This document shows, piece by piece, positions 51,521 through 60,746 of a stretch of DNA of 64,000 bases (the stretch's first letter is position 1; each line of letters begins with the position of its first letter). A model generated the notes under the pieces. It saw only the letters and a program-made list of their open reading frames with translations, was not told the DNA's origin and did not search any database. The position numbers and the translations under genes were made by a program. The DNA comes from Nocardia pneumoniae NBRC 100136 (GTDB lineage Bacteria > Actinomycetota > Actinomycetes > Mycobacteriales > Mycobacteriaceae). The DNA lies in the NCBI RefSeq assembly GCF_000308755.1, contig NZ_BAGF01000027.1:234671-298670 (forward strand), written 5' to 3'.

Positions 51521-52249
51521 TCACCTGGGGGAGGCGTTGACCCAGATGCCCGTGATGACACTGGCCATGATCGACTTGTCGGATTGTGTCTGGCCGTAGA
51601 CGGCGACGACGGTGCCGACGCTGATGTCGGCCGCCCGGGCGGCCGACAGGACGTACGTCTTGGTGGCGGTGTTGCTGCGGACCCTGACGGTGCTGCCGGT
51701 CAGATTCTTGACCACCAGTGTCGTGCCGTCGTTGGCGATGACCTTCCCCAAGGCCACCCCGATGCCCAGCCTGCCTGCAGGTGGAACACGTGTGGACGTC
51801 GTCGCGGGCGCGGTAGTCGGTGGCGCCGTGGTGCTCGGCGGCGCGCTGGTGCGAAGCGACGTGGCCGGTGTCGCCTGCTCGGTGGGACGATCGACGAACA
51901 GACAACCCGAGACCACCAAAAGCACCACGCCGATGCAGAGGCCGATCAGTGCGGCCGTGCCGAAGCGGTGTTCTCGATCATCCTCTCGCCCTGATTGTTT
52001 GGTCGATTGCGGCAGATCTTCCGTTGCGTCGCGGGGCAATTCGGTTGTCACCTGGGTATGGAGCCCGGTAGACGAGGTTGATCCTGATGCGTCGCTGTCG
52101 GCATCCGAGAGCGGACCGAGACTGCGCGTGCTGGCGGTGTCCAGTTGCGCGTGTCCCATGGAAAGCGTTGTCGCTGCGAGTCTTTGGTTCTCGAGCTGAG
52201 CCGAGCCTATGGAGCCCCTCTTGCTGCCGTGTGTGCTCCAGCGGGACAT
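51521..52249 (-). CDS. Membrane-anchored DUF5666-like protein
   Basis: A 242-residue protein; ATG 52249 is one of several possible starts. A polar cytoplasmic head of about 100 residues precedes one membrane segment (TAALIGLCIGVVLLVVSGCL), a Thr/Pro-rich linker, and a C-terminal beta domain with GKVIANDGTTLVVKNLTG, TVRVRSNTATKTYVLS and ISVGTVVAVYGQ, the DUF5666-type OB-like pattern. The domain would lie outside the membrane. It is convergent with the DUF2247 gene. Function unknown. Confidence 0.72.
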   Translation of the reverse strand: MSRWSTHGSKRGSIGSAQLENQRLAATTLSMGHAQLDTASTRSLGPLSDADSDASGSTSSTGLHTQVTTELPRDATEDLPQSTKQSGREDDREHRFGTAALIGLCIGVVLLVVSGCLFVDRPTEQATPATSLRTSAPPSTTAPPTTAPATTSTRVPPAGRLGIGVALGKVIANDGTTLVVKNLTGSTVRVRSNTATKTYVLSAARAADISVGTVVAVYGQTQSDKSIMASVITGIWVNASPR

Positions 52250-52433
52250 TTCGCAAGCGTAAGTCCTTCCGCGCGTGTGCTTCTTGTCACTGGCGGGAGG
52301 ACGGACGCGACCAGCGCCGACGGTCGCTCGTCGGCTCAGTCGCTCGATCCGCGCGTCAGCGGATTCGAGCCATCGTTGCGACACAGGACCGGAGCCCGTG
52401 CTGCCGCGTGAGCTCGATGAGGCAGCTGCCGGA

Positions 52434-53366
52434 TCACCGTTCGTCGTGATCGGTGTGTTCGTATTCGGAGCACATGCAGGCGACGCCGGTGGCGAGCCAC
52501 TCTCGGCCCTGCCATTCGGGGCGGCGTTCGATCATCAGGGCACTGACCTCCTCGATGATCGTTGGCTGGCTCATGGCCGAGTCGCGCCGCTTCCATGTCT
52601 CGTCGCGCAGCATTCGGAGGTAGTCGCGGACGTCGGCGAGCAGTTCCGGGCCCCCGACATCGCCGTGTCCGGGCACCACGGTCTGCGCCGGGTCGGCGGC
52701 CAGCCGCTCCATCAACGCCAGCCAGCGCAGGCCCGAGACATCGGTGTCGTGCGGCGGGAACCAGGGAAAGATCGCGAACTGACCGGCCTCCACCAGGTCT
52801 CCGGTGAACAGGACGTCCGCGTCGCGGATTCGAATCAGCTGATCACCCATGGTGTGGGCCTGTCCGGCCGCCGTCAATTCGACGACGCGGCCGCCGAGGT
52901 CGAGCTCGTGGCTGGCGGTGTCGTAGACCAGATCCGGTTGCACCACCGCGACGTCATCCAGTCGGCGAGCCACCGTTTCGCCGAGTCCGCGGAACATGTG
53001 GAGATAATTCGCGCCCCGATGTTTCAGGTCGTCGGCTTGGGCGCGGTTGGTCACATAGGTCGCCGCGTCGGCGAAAACCTGTGCGCCGAAGGCGTGTTCG
53101 GGGTGGAAATGGGTGGTGGTGAGATACAGCTCGCGGCCCTGCGCGTACTCGGTGGCGAAGGTCAGCACGGTCTCGGCATTGCTGGGCCCCATTCCGGTGT
53201 CGATCACCAGCACGGCCTCCCGGCCGCCGATCAGGCCGATATTCGGTACCAGCGGAACACGCTGATCGGCGATGACGACGAGGTTCTCGGCGATCTCCTC
53301 CACCTTGCCGAGGCTTACGACCGGATCGGGAAGCGCATACTGGCCGACGCTACTGGCTGAGGGCAT
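52434..53366 (-). CDS. MBL-fold metallohydrolase
   Basis: A 310-residue metallo-beta-lactamase-fold protein. The metal motif reads THFHPEH (residues about 87-93, Glu where Asp is usual), followed by AGQAHTMGDQLI, a FTGDLVEAG loop and VVPGHGDVGG. It belongs to the broad hydrolase group, not clearly a beta-lactamase. The substrate is unknown. AAGGAG lies upstream of ATG 53366. It is divergent from the LysR gene across 113 bp holding a palindrome, so LysR probably controls it. Confidence 0.85.
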   Translation of the reverse strand: MPSASSVGQYALPDPVVSLGKVEEIAENLVVIADQRVPLVPNIGLIGGREAVLVIDTGMGPSNAETVLTFATEYAQGRELYLTTTHFHPEHAFGAQVFADAATYVTNRAQADDLKHRGANYLHMFRGLGETVARRLDDVAVVQPDLVYDTASHELDLGGRVVELTAAGQAHTMGDQLIRIRDADVLFTGDLVEAGQFAIFPWFPPHDTDVSGLRWLALMERLAADPAQTVVPGHGDVGGPELLADVRDYLRMLRDETWKRRDSAMSQPTIIEEVSALMIERRPEWQGREWLATGVACMCSEYEHTDHDER

Positions 53367-53451
53367 CTCGGATCTCCTTGTCCGTGATCGTGGCTGTGAA
53401 TTCAGCCTCGCCCGCAGCCTCTTCGGTCGTCCAAGTCCGGTTTTCCGCAGC

Positions 53452-53470
53452 CGATACCGAGCGGGTATCG
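53452..53470 (+). promoter_or_regulatory. LysR-type palindrome
   Basis: CGATACC (53452-53458), GAGCG, GGTATCG (53464-53470) is a perfect 7-bp inverted repeat in the divergent MBL/LysR promoter region, ending 9 nt before the lysR start. The ATAC-GTAT arms fit LysR sites. Confidence 0.65.
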
Positions 53471-53479
53471 TCGCCGGTG

Positions 53480-54373
53480 ATGGAACTGCGGACGCTGCGA
53501 TATTTCGTGGCGGTGGCCGAGGAACTCCACTTCGGCCGTGCCGCCACCCGTCTCCGGATGACCCAGCCGCCGCTGAGCCGGGCCATCCGGCAACTCGAGG
53601 CCGAACTGGGTTGTGCACTGCTGCACCGTTCTCCGCAGGGAGTGGTCCTGACGCCAGCTGGTGAATCGCTCTACATCGATGCTCGCGCACTGCTCGCCCA
53701 AGCCGACCACACGCGAGACCGGGCCGTAGCGGCAGCGGGTGCGTCGGTGCTGAGGCTCGGCACGCTGGCCGACAGCGCAGAACAAGCCGGTGCCACACTG
53801 GCCGACGTCTTCAGAAACCGGCACCCAGGCGTCGAGATCCGCATCCGGGAAGTCGACTTCACCGATCCGACAGCCGGTTTGCGATCCGGGACGACCGACA
53901 TCGCTTTGACCCGATCACCTTTCGACCAGACCGGTCTGACGGTCCGGGTGCTGCGGTCGGATCCGATCGGCGTCGTATTGCGATCCGACGATCCGCTTGC
54001 GGCACGCGCAAGCTTGCGCCGCGCCGAATTGGCCGACCGGCGGTGGTTCAGGCTGCCCGAGGACGTCGACAGCGCATGGCGCGCGTTCTGGATGCCCTTC
54101 GGCGGCACACGTGAGGACGGCCCGGTGGTTCGCACGATCCACGAATGCGTCCAGGCGGTGCTGTGGAACGACACCGTCGGGCTGACGTCTCTTGGACACA
54201 GCATGCCTCCCGGGCTGACCGTCGTTCCCGTGCCGGACATGCCGACCAGTGATCTGGTGATCGCCTGGAGAACCGGGGACCGAAACCCCTTGGTGCGGTC
54301 GTTCACGCGGATCACCGAGGACATCTACCGCGGGCGATCCATCCGCTCGACGTCCGACCGGTTCACGCGGTGA
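53480..54373 (+). CDS. LysR-family transcriptional regulator
   Basis: A 297-residue regulator from ATG 53480. The helix-turn-helix is at residues 1-60 (LRTLRYFVAVAEELHFGRAA; MTQPPLSRAIRQLEAELG). A type 2 periplasmic-binding-like domain follows (LRLGTLADSAEQ, DIALTRSPFD, VLRSDDPLAARAS). It is divergent from the MBL hydrolase and probably regulates it and itself through the palindrome at 53452-53470. Confidence 0.92.
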   Translation: MELRTLRYFVAVAEELHFGRAATRLRMTQPPLSRAIRQLEAELGCALLHRSPQGVVLTPAGESLYIDARALLAQADHTRDRAVAAAGASVLRLGTLADSAEQAGATLADVFRNRHPGVEIRIREVDFTDPTAGLRSGTTDIALTRSPFDQTGLTVRVLRSDPIGVVLRSDDPLAARASLRRAELADRRWFRLPEDVDSAWRAFWMPFGGTREDGPVVRTIHECVQAVLWNDTVGLTSLGHSMPPGLTVVPVPDMPTSDLVIAWRTGDRNPLVRSFTRITEDIYRGRSIRSTSDRFTR

Positions 54374-54508
54374 TCGCGCACCGTGGCGAGCGCCGACCCA
54401 GGCGTCGCGCGCCGGGTGCCTCTTCGGGCAGCGCCTGGCCTTCGACGCCGACGCCGGTGATCTCCCCGACGACGCATACTCGGCCGTCATCGATGAGCCG
54501 CGGTAGAC

Positions 54509-54547
54509 GACAGCGCCTCCCCGTCGGTGCGACGGAGAGGCGCTGTC
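54509..54547. terminator. Strong hairpin between convergent genes
   Basis: GACAGCGCCTC (54509-54519) pairs with GAGGCGCTGTC (54537-54547), and CCGTCG with CGACGG inside it, around a GTG loop with a single C-A mismatch: 17 pairs in all. No T tract follows, as is common for actinobacterial terminators. It serves lysR and the transglycosylase gene. The rest of 54374-54565 shows no gene. Confidence 0.65.
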
Positions 54548-54565
54548 GGAGGTGCGGCCGAGCCT

Positions 54566-55129
54566 TTAGTACGGCCCGTTGACGTTATCGATCGAACCGT
54601 ACCGGTGAGCCGCGTAGTTGCAGGCGGCGGTGATGTTGGCGACCGGGTCCCAGATATCGAAGGGGGTGCCGTCGACGTGGTAGGCGTTGAATGTCGGATC
54701 GATCACCTGGAGCAGTCCCTTGGAGGGAGTGCCTTTGGCGGCATTGGAGTCCCACGTGTTGATGGCGCGGGGGTTGCCGCCGGATTCGCGCATGATGTTG
54801 CGGTGGATGCTGTCGTAGCTACCCGGAATGTTGTGCACGCGCATGATGTCGAGGGACTGGCGAATCCAGCCGTCGAGGTTGTTCTCGTAGACCGGAGGCG
54901 CCGGCGGAGGCAGGACGCCCAGCTGCGGCAGCGCGGGCAGCGGAGGCAGTGGGGGAAGCCCGGGCAGGCCGGGGACATCGGCGACCGTCGCGATACGGGA
55001 CGGAACGGCGTCATCGGCCACCGCCACCCCGGTGGAGGCACCGAGGGCGACGATGCCGATCGCGGCCGCGAGGACGGCGCCGTTACGAAGCGACCGGTAG
55101 CGGAAAGGAGAGAAGCGTGACTCAGGCAT
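54566..55129 (-). CDS. Secreted lytic transglycosylase-like protein
   Basis: A 187-residue protein from ATG 55129 with a signal sequence (basic start, LRNGAVLAAAIGIVALGAST, cleavage near VAVADD), a Pro/Leu linker, and an SLT-type domain: SYDSIHRNIMRESGGNPRAI (catalytic Glu), SKGLLQVIDPTFNAYH and a C-terminal NITAACNYAAHRYGSI. It should cleave peptidoglycan outside the membrane. AAAGGAGAG-type sequences near 55105 are on the wrong strand for its start. Confidence 0.88.
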   Translation of the reverse strand: MPESRFSPFRYRSLRNGAVLAAAIGIVALGASTGVAVADDAVPSRIATVADVPGLPGLPPLPPLPALPQLGVLPPPAPPVYENNLDGWIRQSLDIMRVHNIPGSYDSIHRNIMRESGGNPRAINTWDSNAAKGTPSKGLLQVIDPTFNAYHVDGTPFDIWDPVANITAACNYAAHRYGSIDNVNGPY

Positions 55130-55604
55130 TGCGAAATCAGTTCCTTGATCGTGCGGCGATCCGCCCCGACAAGGCAGCGCGGATCGACAGCGGGCGTCCG
55201 GCAAGGAGTTCGCCCGTATCGGCCATGTGCTGTTTTCGGATTTCGTTGTGAAAGGCCAGGCTTCGAATTCCTGGCGGCGCGATGCGGGAACTGGGCGCGG
55301 TGCCCTCAGGTGCCGCTGTCGTACCCGGGGGAGAATCCAGTCACGGATTGTGATTCTGGCTTCTCAGGTCTTTTCTGAACCTGATATCAGCTTGGTCACG
55401 ATAGGTGAACATTCAGCAAACAAACAGTTAATAGTGGAAATTGCCGATCTTGGACAACTGGTATCGAGCATGTCGATAGGTCGCTGACCTGCGGATTCAA
55501 TGGCAAACGTGATATGTCTCACAATTTGATTTTGCTTGTAACGCGGCCATTTTTGTCACGATCCGATACAGGTTGGGCTGCGGAGTCGCTGTAAGAATCG
55601 CGGC
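55130..55604. other. Long AT-richer intergenic region
   Basis: Nothing gene-like is convincing upstream of the transglycosylase gene. 55340-55560 is richer in A+T than its surroundings. Cell-wall hydrolase genes of actinobacteria sometimes carry long leaders (e.g. c-di-AMP riboswitches), but I could not recognise such a motif here. Confidence 0.4.
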
Positions 55605-55700
55605 GGTTCTCGAGAAATTCTCGATCAGCAATGGTCTCGGTCGGGCAATCTTCGTGCACTGTATGGCCGAAACCGGGGAGTACCAGTTTCACTGGGAGTC
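55605..55700 (-). pseudogene. Fragment of an alpha/beta hydrolase 3' end
   Basis: On the minus strand this encodes LVLPGFGHTVHEDCPTETIA, against TVLPGCGHTVHEDCPTETIP at the end of the hydrolase at 57292. The DNA matches 57290-57375 over about 85 bp. It lies on the far side of the ATPase gene, so the ATPase is bracketed by two copies of the hydrolase end. Confidence 0.75.
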
Positions 55701-55766
55701 GCGGCGGGCGGCTTCCTGCGGTGTCGCCGAGGATGCTCGAAGGCCATCCCGAATGCGGCACAGGTG

Positions 55767-57200
55767 TCACTCCCAGGCTCGGACGAGATCTTCCGGCCCC
55801 CAGTGCAGTGCAAGTGGAAGGTTCTCCGCAACGCCGGACCGGGAAACCGCCACCAGCGGTGTGTCATGACTGGTCCCGGGTACCGCGAGCAGCGAGCGGG
55901 CAAGGTTGTCGAAGTCATGGCGGTCGAAGGGCCGGTCTTCGAGCCACTTGATGGAGCCGATGAAATGTATTGCCCTGGCAACTGGCTCGCGGTCGGCGCC
56001 GACGAGGTCGATTTCGGGATTGTTCTGTCGGTTCCACCAGCCGCCGACCGCCTCGGTGTCGGGCCATCGTTCGTCGGGCAGCAGGCGCAGGAGGGATTCG
56101 CGGACCAACGGTTCGATAGCACGTCCGCGCCATGTGGTCCATGAGCGTTCGATGCGGGTCAGCGCGACATCGCCACGGCCGCGTTCGATGAGTGGGATGC
56201 CGCGTTGCAGGAAGGCGAGCCAGAACCGGAGATAGGAGTCGGCGATTCGGTAGCGCTTGTTCTTAGTGTCCGATTTCGTCGACAGCGGCAGCTCGCTGGC
56301 GATGATTCGCTTGTCTTGCAACGTGTTCAGTATCGGATTGAGGGTGCCCGCTGGCAGCGCGTTCTGTCCACCGGCTTGTGCGGCGATGGTGCTGAAGGTT
56401 CGTTCGCCGCTGCCGATGGCTTCGAGGACCGCGCGCGAGCGGAGGCCCTCCGGGAACTCGCCGAGCAGCGACAGCTCGCCCGCGACGAGCAAGGGGGCCA
56501 GCGGGTTCGCAGCTGCGTCGCGCAGGAAGTCGGTTCGGCTCATTCCTGGGCGCCAGGAACTGACGATCTCGGGAAATCCGCCGGTGATCAACAGCGCGTC
56601 GACGCTTTCGGCGGCGTTGAGGCCGGTCATGGCCTGCACATCGGCTAGGTGTAGTGGCTCGACGGTCATTTTCGTCGCGCGTCCGAAGAACGGCCGGTCT
56701 CGTGATCCGAGGGCCTCCATAACCGAGATGTCGCTGCCGACCAGGACGAGAAGGACCGGCTTGTCCGACAGGTGGCGATCCCACACCGTCTGCAACGCGC
56801 CTTCGAAGTCCGGATCCTGTTCGACCAACCACGGCACCTCATCGATGACCGCGATGCAGGGGGCGTCATCTGGCAAGGCGATCGCAAGAGACCGGAGAGC
56901 TTGATTCCAGTCGGTGGCCTGCAACCCACTGACCAGTTGTGCACCCCCGAGCGCGGACTGAGCGACCGTGGCGGTGAACTCTTCCCGCTCGGCGACTGGA
57001 TTGCGGCCGCGTGTTGCCTGGAAGATCAGGTAGGCGCGGTTCGACCGATCGCAGAACTCCTGGACGAGCCGTGATTTCCCAACCCGCCGACGACCGGTCA
57101 CGATGACCGCACGGCCACGGGTGGTGCCGGTGCCGTCGATCACCGAGTTCAGCTGACGAGCGAGCAGGTCGAGGTCGGCGGATCTCCCTGTGAACTCCAC
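55767..57200 (-). CDS. AAA-type ATPase with C-terminal DUF234 (archaeal-ATPase family)
   Basis: A 477-residue protein starting at GTG 57200 (AGGAG upstream). It has Walker A GRRRVGKSRL near residue 40, Walker B CIAVIDEVPWL near 115-125, sensor VLVGSDISVME and an arm with GGFPEIVSSW. A winged helix (SGERTFSTIAAQAG) and the RYRIADSYLRFWLAF junction lead to DUF234, where NPEIDLVG and IGSIKW resemble a PD-(D/E)xK nuclease core (about 395-425). The role of such proteins is unsettled, with links to mobile or defence functions. Nested palindromes lie before the start, and hydrolase 3'-end copies on both sides. Confidence 0.85.
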   Translation of the reverse strand: MEFTGRSADLDLLARQLNSVIDGTGTTRGRAVIVTGRRRVGKSRLVQEFCDRSNRAYLIFQATRGRNPVAEREEFTATVAQSALGGAQLVSGLQATDWNQALRSLAIALPDDAPCIAVIDEVPWLVEQDPDFEGALQTVWDRHLSDKPVLLVLVGSDISVMEALGSRDRPFFGRATKMTVEPLHLADVQAMTGLNAAESVDALLITGGFPEIVSSWRPGMSRTDFLRDAAANPLAPLLVAGELSLLGEFPEGLRSRAVLEAIGSGERTFSTIAAQAGGQNALPAGTLNPILNTLQDKRIIASELPLSTKSDTKNKRYRIADSYLRFWLAFLQRGIPLIERGRGDVALTRIERSWTTWRGRAIEPLVRESLLRLLPDERWPDTEAVGGWWNRQNNPEIDLVGADREPVARAIHFIGSIKWLEDRPFDRHDFDNLARSLLAVPGTSHDTPLVAVSRSGVAENLPLALHWGPEDLVRAWE

Positions 57201-57211
57201 AACCAGCTCCT

Positions 57212-57250
57212 AAACTAAGGCGAGATCTTACTAAGATTGGGTCTTAGTTT
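57212..57250 (-). promoter_or_regulatory. Nested palindromes before the ATPase gene
   Basis: AAACTAAG (57212-57219) with CTTAGTTT (57243-57250) encloses a perfect 13-bp palindrome ATCTTA-C-TAAGAT (57225-57237). Four CTAAG/CTTAG-type boxes therefore alternate just upstream of the ATPase start, which suggests an operator. Confidence 0.5.
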
Positions 57251-57291
57251 ATCCAAATTATCTGCCAAAAGTGGATGCGTTCGGTGGCGGT

Positions 57292-58233
57292 TCAGCCGAG
57301 GAAATTTTCGATCAGCGGAATGGTCTCGGTCGGGCAGTCCTCGTGCACGGTGTGACCGCAGCCGGGCAGTACCGTGGCAGTGGCGTTCGGGATTCGCGCG
57401 GCCAGGCGTTCGGCTTGGGTGGCGGGCAGCCATTCGTCGGCGCCGCCCCAGAGCACCAGGGTGGGGGCGGTCACCCTGGACAGGTCGGCGTCGGTGCGGC
57501 GGTAGTCGAGGTTACGCCACAGGGCGAGGAAGCCGTCGCGGTTGTCGGGGCGGGAGAACGGCGGCCACAATTCGTCGATCATCTCGTCGGTGACCAGGTG
57601 CTTGCGGTGGAAGGTGCCGCGGATGCTGTCGGCATAGAAGTCGCGGGTGGTGAGCTTCGTGGCGAGTTCGCCGAGTATCGGTGTCTGGAAAACGGGTGTG
57701 ACGGGTGCTTTTTCGGCGTCGAGGCCCGGCGAATCCAGCAGGGCCAGCCGGTCGACTCGCTCGGGGTGCTGCTCGGCGAAGTACAGGCTCCACGCGCCGC
57801 CCCACGAGTGCCCCACCAGCGCAGCGTGGTTCAAGTCGATGGCGTCGAAGAAGGCGCCGATGGCCTGGGCCATGGCAGGCAGGTCGAACGCGAAGCCGGG
57901 GCGGCGCAGTTCGGTATAGCCCTGGCTGGGCAGATCGACCGCATACACGGTGTGCTGCCGCGCCAGCGCGGGAATCACGTCGCGCCACGAGTACTGCCAC
58001 AGCCCACCACCCGCGACGAGCACGACCGGTGATCCCTGACCGGTCACCGTGTAATGGAATCGGGCCAGATCGGTATCGGCATAACGAGACTCGATGCGAT
58101 CGAGGTAGGCGGGCCGGTCGGGCGAGCCCGGCGGGTTCCGGGCGTAGGCCACCGGCAGGGCGATCGCGAACAGCGCGGCGATGACGGTGACGAGTCCGAG
58201 GGCGAGTCGGCGGGCCCAGATGCTGATCCTCAT
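57292..58233 (-). CDS. Membrane-anchored or secreted alpha/beta hydrolase
   Basis: A 313-residue protein from ATG 58233. The N-terminal membrane or signal segment is LALGLVTVIAALFAIALPVA. The hydrolase core has VVLVAGGGLWQYSWRDVIPA, the nucleophile elbow GHSWGG (Ser), a late Asp in LWGGADEWLP and His in CGHTVHEDCP. Substrate unknown. It is divergent from the second alpha/beta hydrolase at 58351. Its last about 85 bp recur at 55605-55700. Confidence 0.88.
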   Translation of the reverse strand: MRISIWARRLALGLVTVIAALFAIALPVAYARNPPGSPDRPAYLDRIESRYADTDLARFHYTVTGQGSPVVLVAGGGLWQYSWRDVIPALARQHTVYAVDLPSQGYTELRRPGFAFDLPAMAQAIGAFFDAIDLNHAALVGHSWGGAWSLYFAEQHPERVDRLALLDSPGLDAEKAPVTPVFQTPILGELATKLTTRDFYADSIRGTFHRKHLVTDEMIDELWPPFSRPDNRDGFLALWRNLDYRRTDADLSRVTAPTLVLWGGADEWLPATQAERLAARIPNATATVLPGCGHTVHEDCPTETIPLIENFLG

Positions 58234-58350
58234 GATGCACTCCGTGGTTGGCTGAGTTGGTCTCGATTGGTGGACGAACTCGTGCCCGGAGACGTGACGG
58301 GCTGTGGCGGGCCTCACGGACTTGTCGGTGGCGGGGGCTATCTTCCAGGC

Positions 58351-59235
58351 GTGCACAACAGAATCAGCGGATTCAGTTATGACCGCGTGCCGGTCGGCGA
58401 TGTCGCTCTCAACGTCGGCGTAGCAGGCGCCGGAGCACCGATCGTGCTGTTGCACGGGTTCCCGCAGACGCATCTCGCCTGGCGCCACGTCGCCACCGAT
58501 CTCGCGCGCGATCATCTGGTGGTCTGCCCGGACCTGCGTGGTTACGGCGCCAGCGACAAGCCTGCGGGCGGCCCGGACGGTGACGCCTACAGCAAACGTG
58601 TGATGGCCGCCGATATCGTAGGACTCGTGCGGTCGCTGGGCCACGACCGTTTCGCTGTCGCCGGGCACGACCGGGGCGGATTGGTCGCGTTCCGTGCCGG
58701 TTTGGACCATCCGGAGGCGATCACCCATCTGGCGATCCTCGACGTGTTACCGGCAGCGGACACATGGCGCGCCCTGCACGGGACTTCCGGCATCTTCGCC
58801 TTCCACCTCTACCTGCTCGCCCAACGCACCGATCTCGCCGAGCGCATGATTCGAGCCGATTCCGACCTGTTCTTCGGGCATTTCCTCGACACGTGGACAC
58901 ACGTGGCCGATGCGATCCCCGCTCAGATCCGGGCCGACTACCTCACTGCGGCGGCCCATCCCGACGCCATCCGCGCCGTGTGTGCCGACTATCGGGCCAG
59001 CGCGTATGTCGATCCGGCCCACGACGAGGCGGACCGCCGAGACGGACGCAGACTGGAGATGCCGGTGGCCGCACTCTGGCAGGATCCGGGGGAAGTGATT
59101 CTTCCGTTCGACCCCCTGGAGATCTGGTCGACATGGGCGCCGAATCTCCGCACGGCGACGGTGAACTGTGGTCACTTCCTGCCCGAAGAACAGCCGGGCG
59201 TCGTCATCGACACCGTGCGCGGTTTGATCGACTGA
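58351..59235 (+). CDS. Alpha/beta hydrolase of the haloacetate-dehalogenase type
   Basis: A 294-residue soluble protein from GTG 58351. The oxyanion region is LLHGFPQTHLAWRHVA, then CPDLRGYGASDKP. The nucleophile elbow GHDRGG has Asp instead of Ser, as in fluoroacetate dehalogenases and epoxide hydrolases. The later LWQDPGEVILPFDP region and NCGHFLPEEQP supply the acid and His. Such an Asp nucleophile points to ester-intermediate chemistry on carbon-halogen or epoxide substrates, but the substrate is not deducible. Confidence 0.88.
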   Translation: MHNRISGFSYDRVPVGDVALNVGVAGAGAPIVLLHGFPQTHLAWRHVATDLARDHLVVCPDLRGYGASDKPAGGPDGDAYSKRVMAADIVGLVRSLGHDRFAVAGHDRGGLVAFRAGLDHPEAITHLAILDVLPAADTWRALHGTSGIFAFHLYLLAQRTDLAERMIRADSDLFFGHFLDTWTHVADAIPAQIRADYLTAAAHPDAIRAVCADYRASAYVDPAHDEADRRDGRRLEMPVAALWQDPGEVILPFDPLEIWSTWAPNLRTATVNCGHFLPEEQPGVVIDTVRGLID

Positions 59236-59620
59236 CGCTGTTGCGCCGCGTATCGGGTGGGCCATCCAGATCTCCGAAATAGCCTCGGCGCCCGAACCCG
59301 GCAGCGATCGAGGAAATCCGCGGTGAGCGGGACGAGCTCGGCGACATGGGGTTTCAGGGCGAAGTCGCCGGTGTCGAAAAGAGGCAGTTCGGCCGCTGGA
59401 ATGGGAAGGGCACCGCGCTCACGGCCACTGTGCGGCGCACCGGGTCCGACGGCGCTCGGCTGATCGACTCTGCCGCGCGAACTGCTCGTCGACCTGGTGA
59501 TCGGCCGCCGTAGACAATGCGAGGCCGATGACAGTGTCCGCGACGGCAGGCCGGACATCGCGACATGCGTCGGCCTCGCGCAGGAAGAGTGTGCGAGGGC
59601 CGACACTGCTCAGTAAGTGG
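59236..59620. other. Intergenic region with possible decayed coding sequence
   Basis: No intact gene. On the minus strand two different frames carry protein-like pieces (TLFLREADACRDVRPAVAD near 59520-59600; PLFDTGDFALKPHVAELVPL near 59300-59390), as if one gene had been frameshifted. The family is not recognised. The end of lipA is at 59621. Confidence 0.3.
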
Positions 59621-60736
59621 TCAGGAGCCGAAACGGGCCAACACGGAGCTGGCCTCTTGTGAGGCGGTGCCTTCCTCGGCGAGGTGAGCCATTTCCGGGG
59701 CGATTTCGCGGCCGTGGTGGGCCATCGCCTGGGCATACAGCCGACCGGCTCGGTAGGACGAGCGGACCAGAGGCCCTGCCATGACGCCTGCGAAGCCGAT
59801 TTCCTCGGCCGCCTTGGAGTGTTCGACGAACTCTTCCGGCTTCACCCAGCGGTCGACCGGGTGGTGGCGGGGGGAGGGGCGCAGGTACTGGGTGATGGTG
59901 AGGATGTCGCAGCCCGCCTCGTGGAGGTCGCGCATGGCCTGGGTGACTTCCTCGGGGGTTTCGCCCATGCCGAGAATGAGGTTGGACTTGGTGACCAATC
60001 CCGTTTCGCGGGCAGCGGTCAGGACCGCCAGGGAGCGCTCGTAGCGGAAGGCGGGGCGGATGCGCTTGAAGATGCGCGGGACCGTTTCGAGGTTGTGCGC
60101 CAGCACTTCCGGACGAGAGGAGAAGACCTCGGCGAGTTGCCCGGGGTCGGCGTTGAAGTCGGGAATCAGCAGTTCGACGCCGGTGTGCGGGTTCAAACGC
60201 TTGATGGCGCGCACGGTTTCGGCGTAGAGCCACGCGCCGCCGTCGTCGAGATCGTCGCGGGCGACGCCGGTGATGGTGGAGTAGCGCAGGCCCATGGCCT
60301 GGACGCTTTCGGCGACGCGGCGGGGCTCGTCGCGGTCGAGGGCCGCGGGCTTGCCGGTGTCGATCTGGCAGAAATCGCAGCGGCGGGTGCACTGTTCGCC
60401 GCCGATGAGGAAGGTGGCCTCGCGGTCTTCCCAGCACTCGAAGATGTTGGGGCAGCCTGCTTCCTCGCAGACGGTGTGGAGTCCCTCACGCTTCACCAAG
60501 CCCTTGAGTTCGGAGTACTCGGGGCCCATGGTGGCGCGGGTGCGGATCCACTTGGGTTTGCGCTCGATCGGCGTCTGCGCGTTGCGCGCCTCGATGCGCA
60601 GGAGCTTGCGGCCGTTGGCGGCACGAGCGTCGGGCCCGGAGGAGGTAGCTTGCGTAGCCGCGGAGGGACCCGGGAGTGCCGCAGCAGGTTCGGCTGCGGC
60701 CGCGCTGTGCGGTGTCGGGGTGTCGACTGAGGTCAC
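59621..60736 (-). CDS. lipA: Lipoyl synthase
   Basis: A 371-residue radical-SAM enzyme that inserts two sulfurs into octanoyl groups on E2 and GcvH domains. The auxiliary cluster motif is C90-x4-C95-x5-C101 ([12 protein letters not shown]) and the radical-SAM motif C116-x3-C120-x2-C123 (CTRRCDFC). Further motifs are LEPHTG-like [32 protein letters not shown] and a C-terminal RSSYRAG. The first about 40 residues are an Ala/Pro/Ser-rich extension. It lies 10 nt after lipB in the same operon. Length is usual apart from the extension. Confidence 0.97.
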   Translation of the reverse strand: MTSVDTPTPHSAAAAEPAAALPGPSAATQATSSGPDARAANGRKLLRIEARNAQTPIERKPKWIRTRATMGPEYSELKGLVKREGLHTVCEEAGCPNIFECWEDREATFLIGGEQCTRRCDFCQIDTGKPAALDRDEPRRVAESVQAMGLRYSTITGVARDDLDDGGAWLYAETVRAIKRLNPHTGVELLIPDFNADPGQLAEVFSSRPEVLAHNLETVPRIFKRIRPAFRYERSLAVLTAARETGLVTKSNLILGMGETPEEVTQAMRDLHEAGCDILTITQYLRPSPRHHPVDRWVKPEEFVEHSKAAEEIGFAGVMAGPLVRSSYRAGRLYAQAMAHHGREIAPEMAHLAEEGTASQEASSVLARFGS

Positions 60737-60746
60737 TTCATCGACC

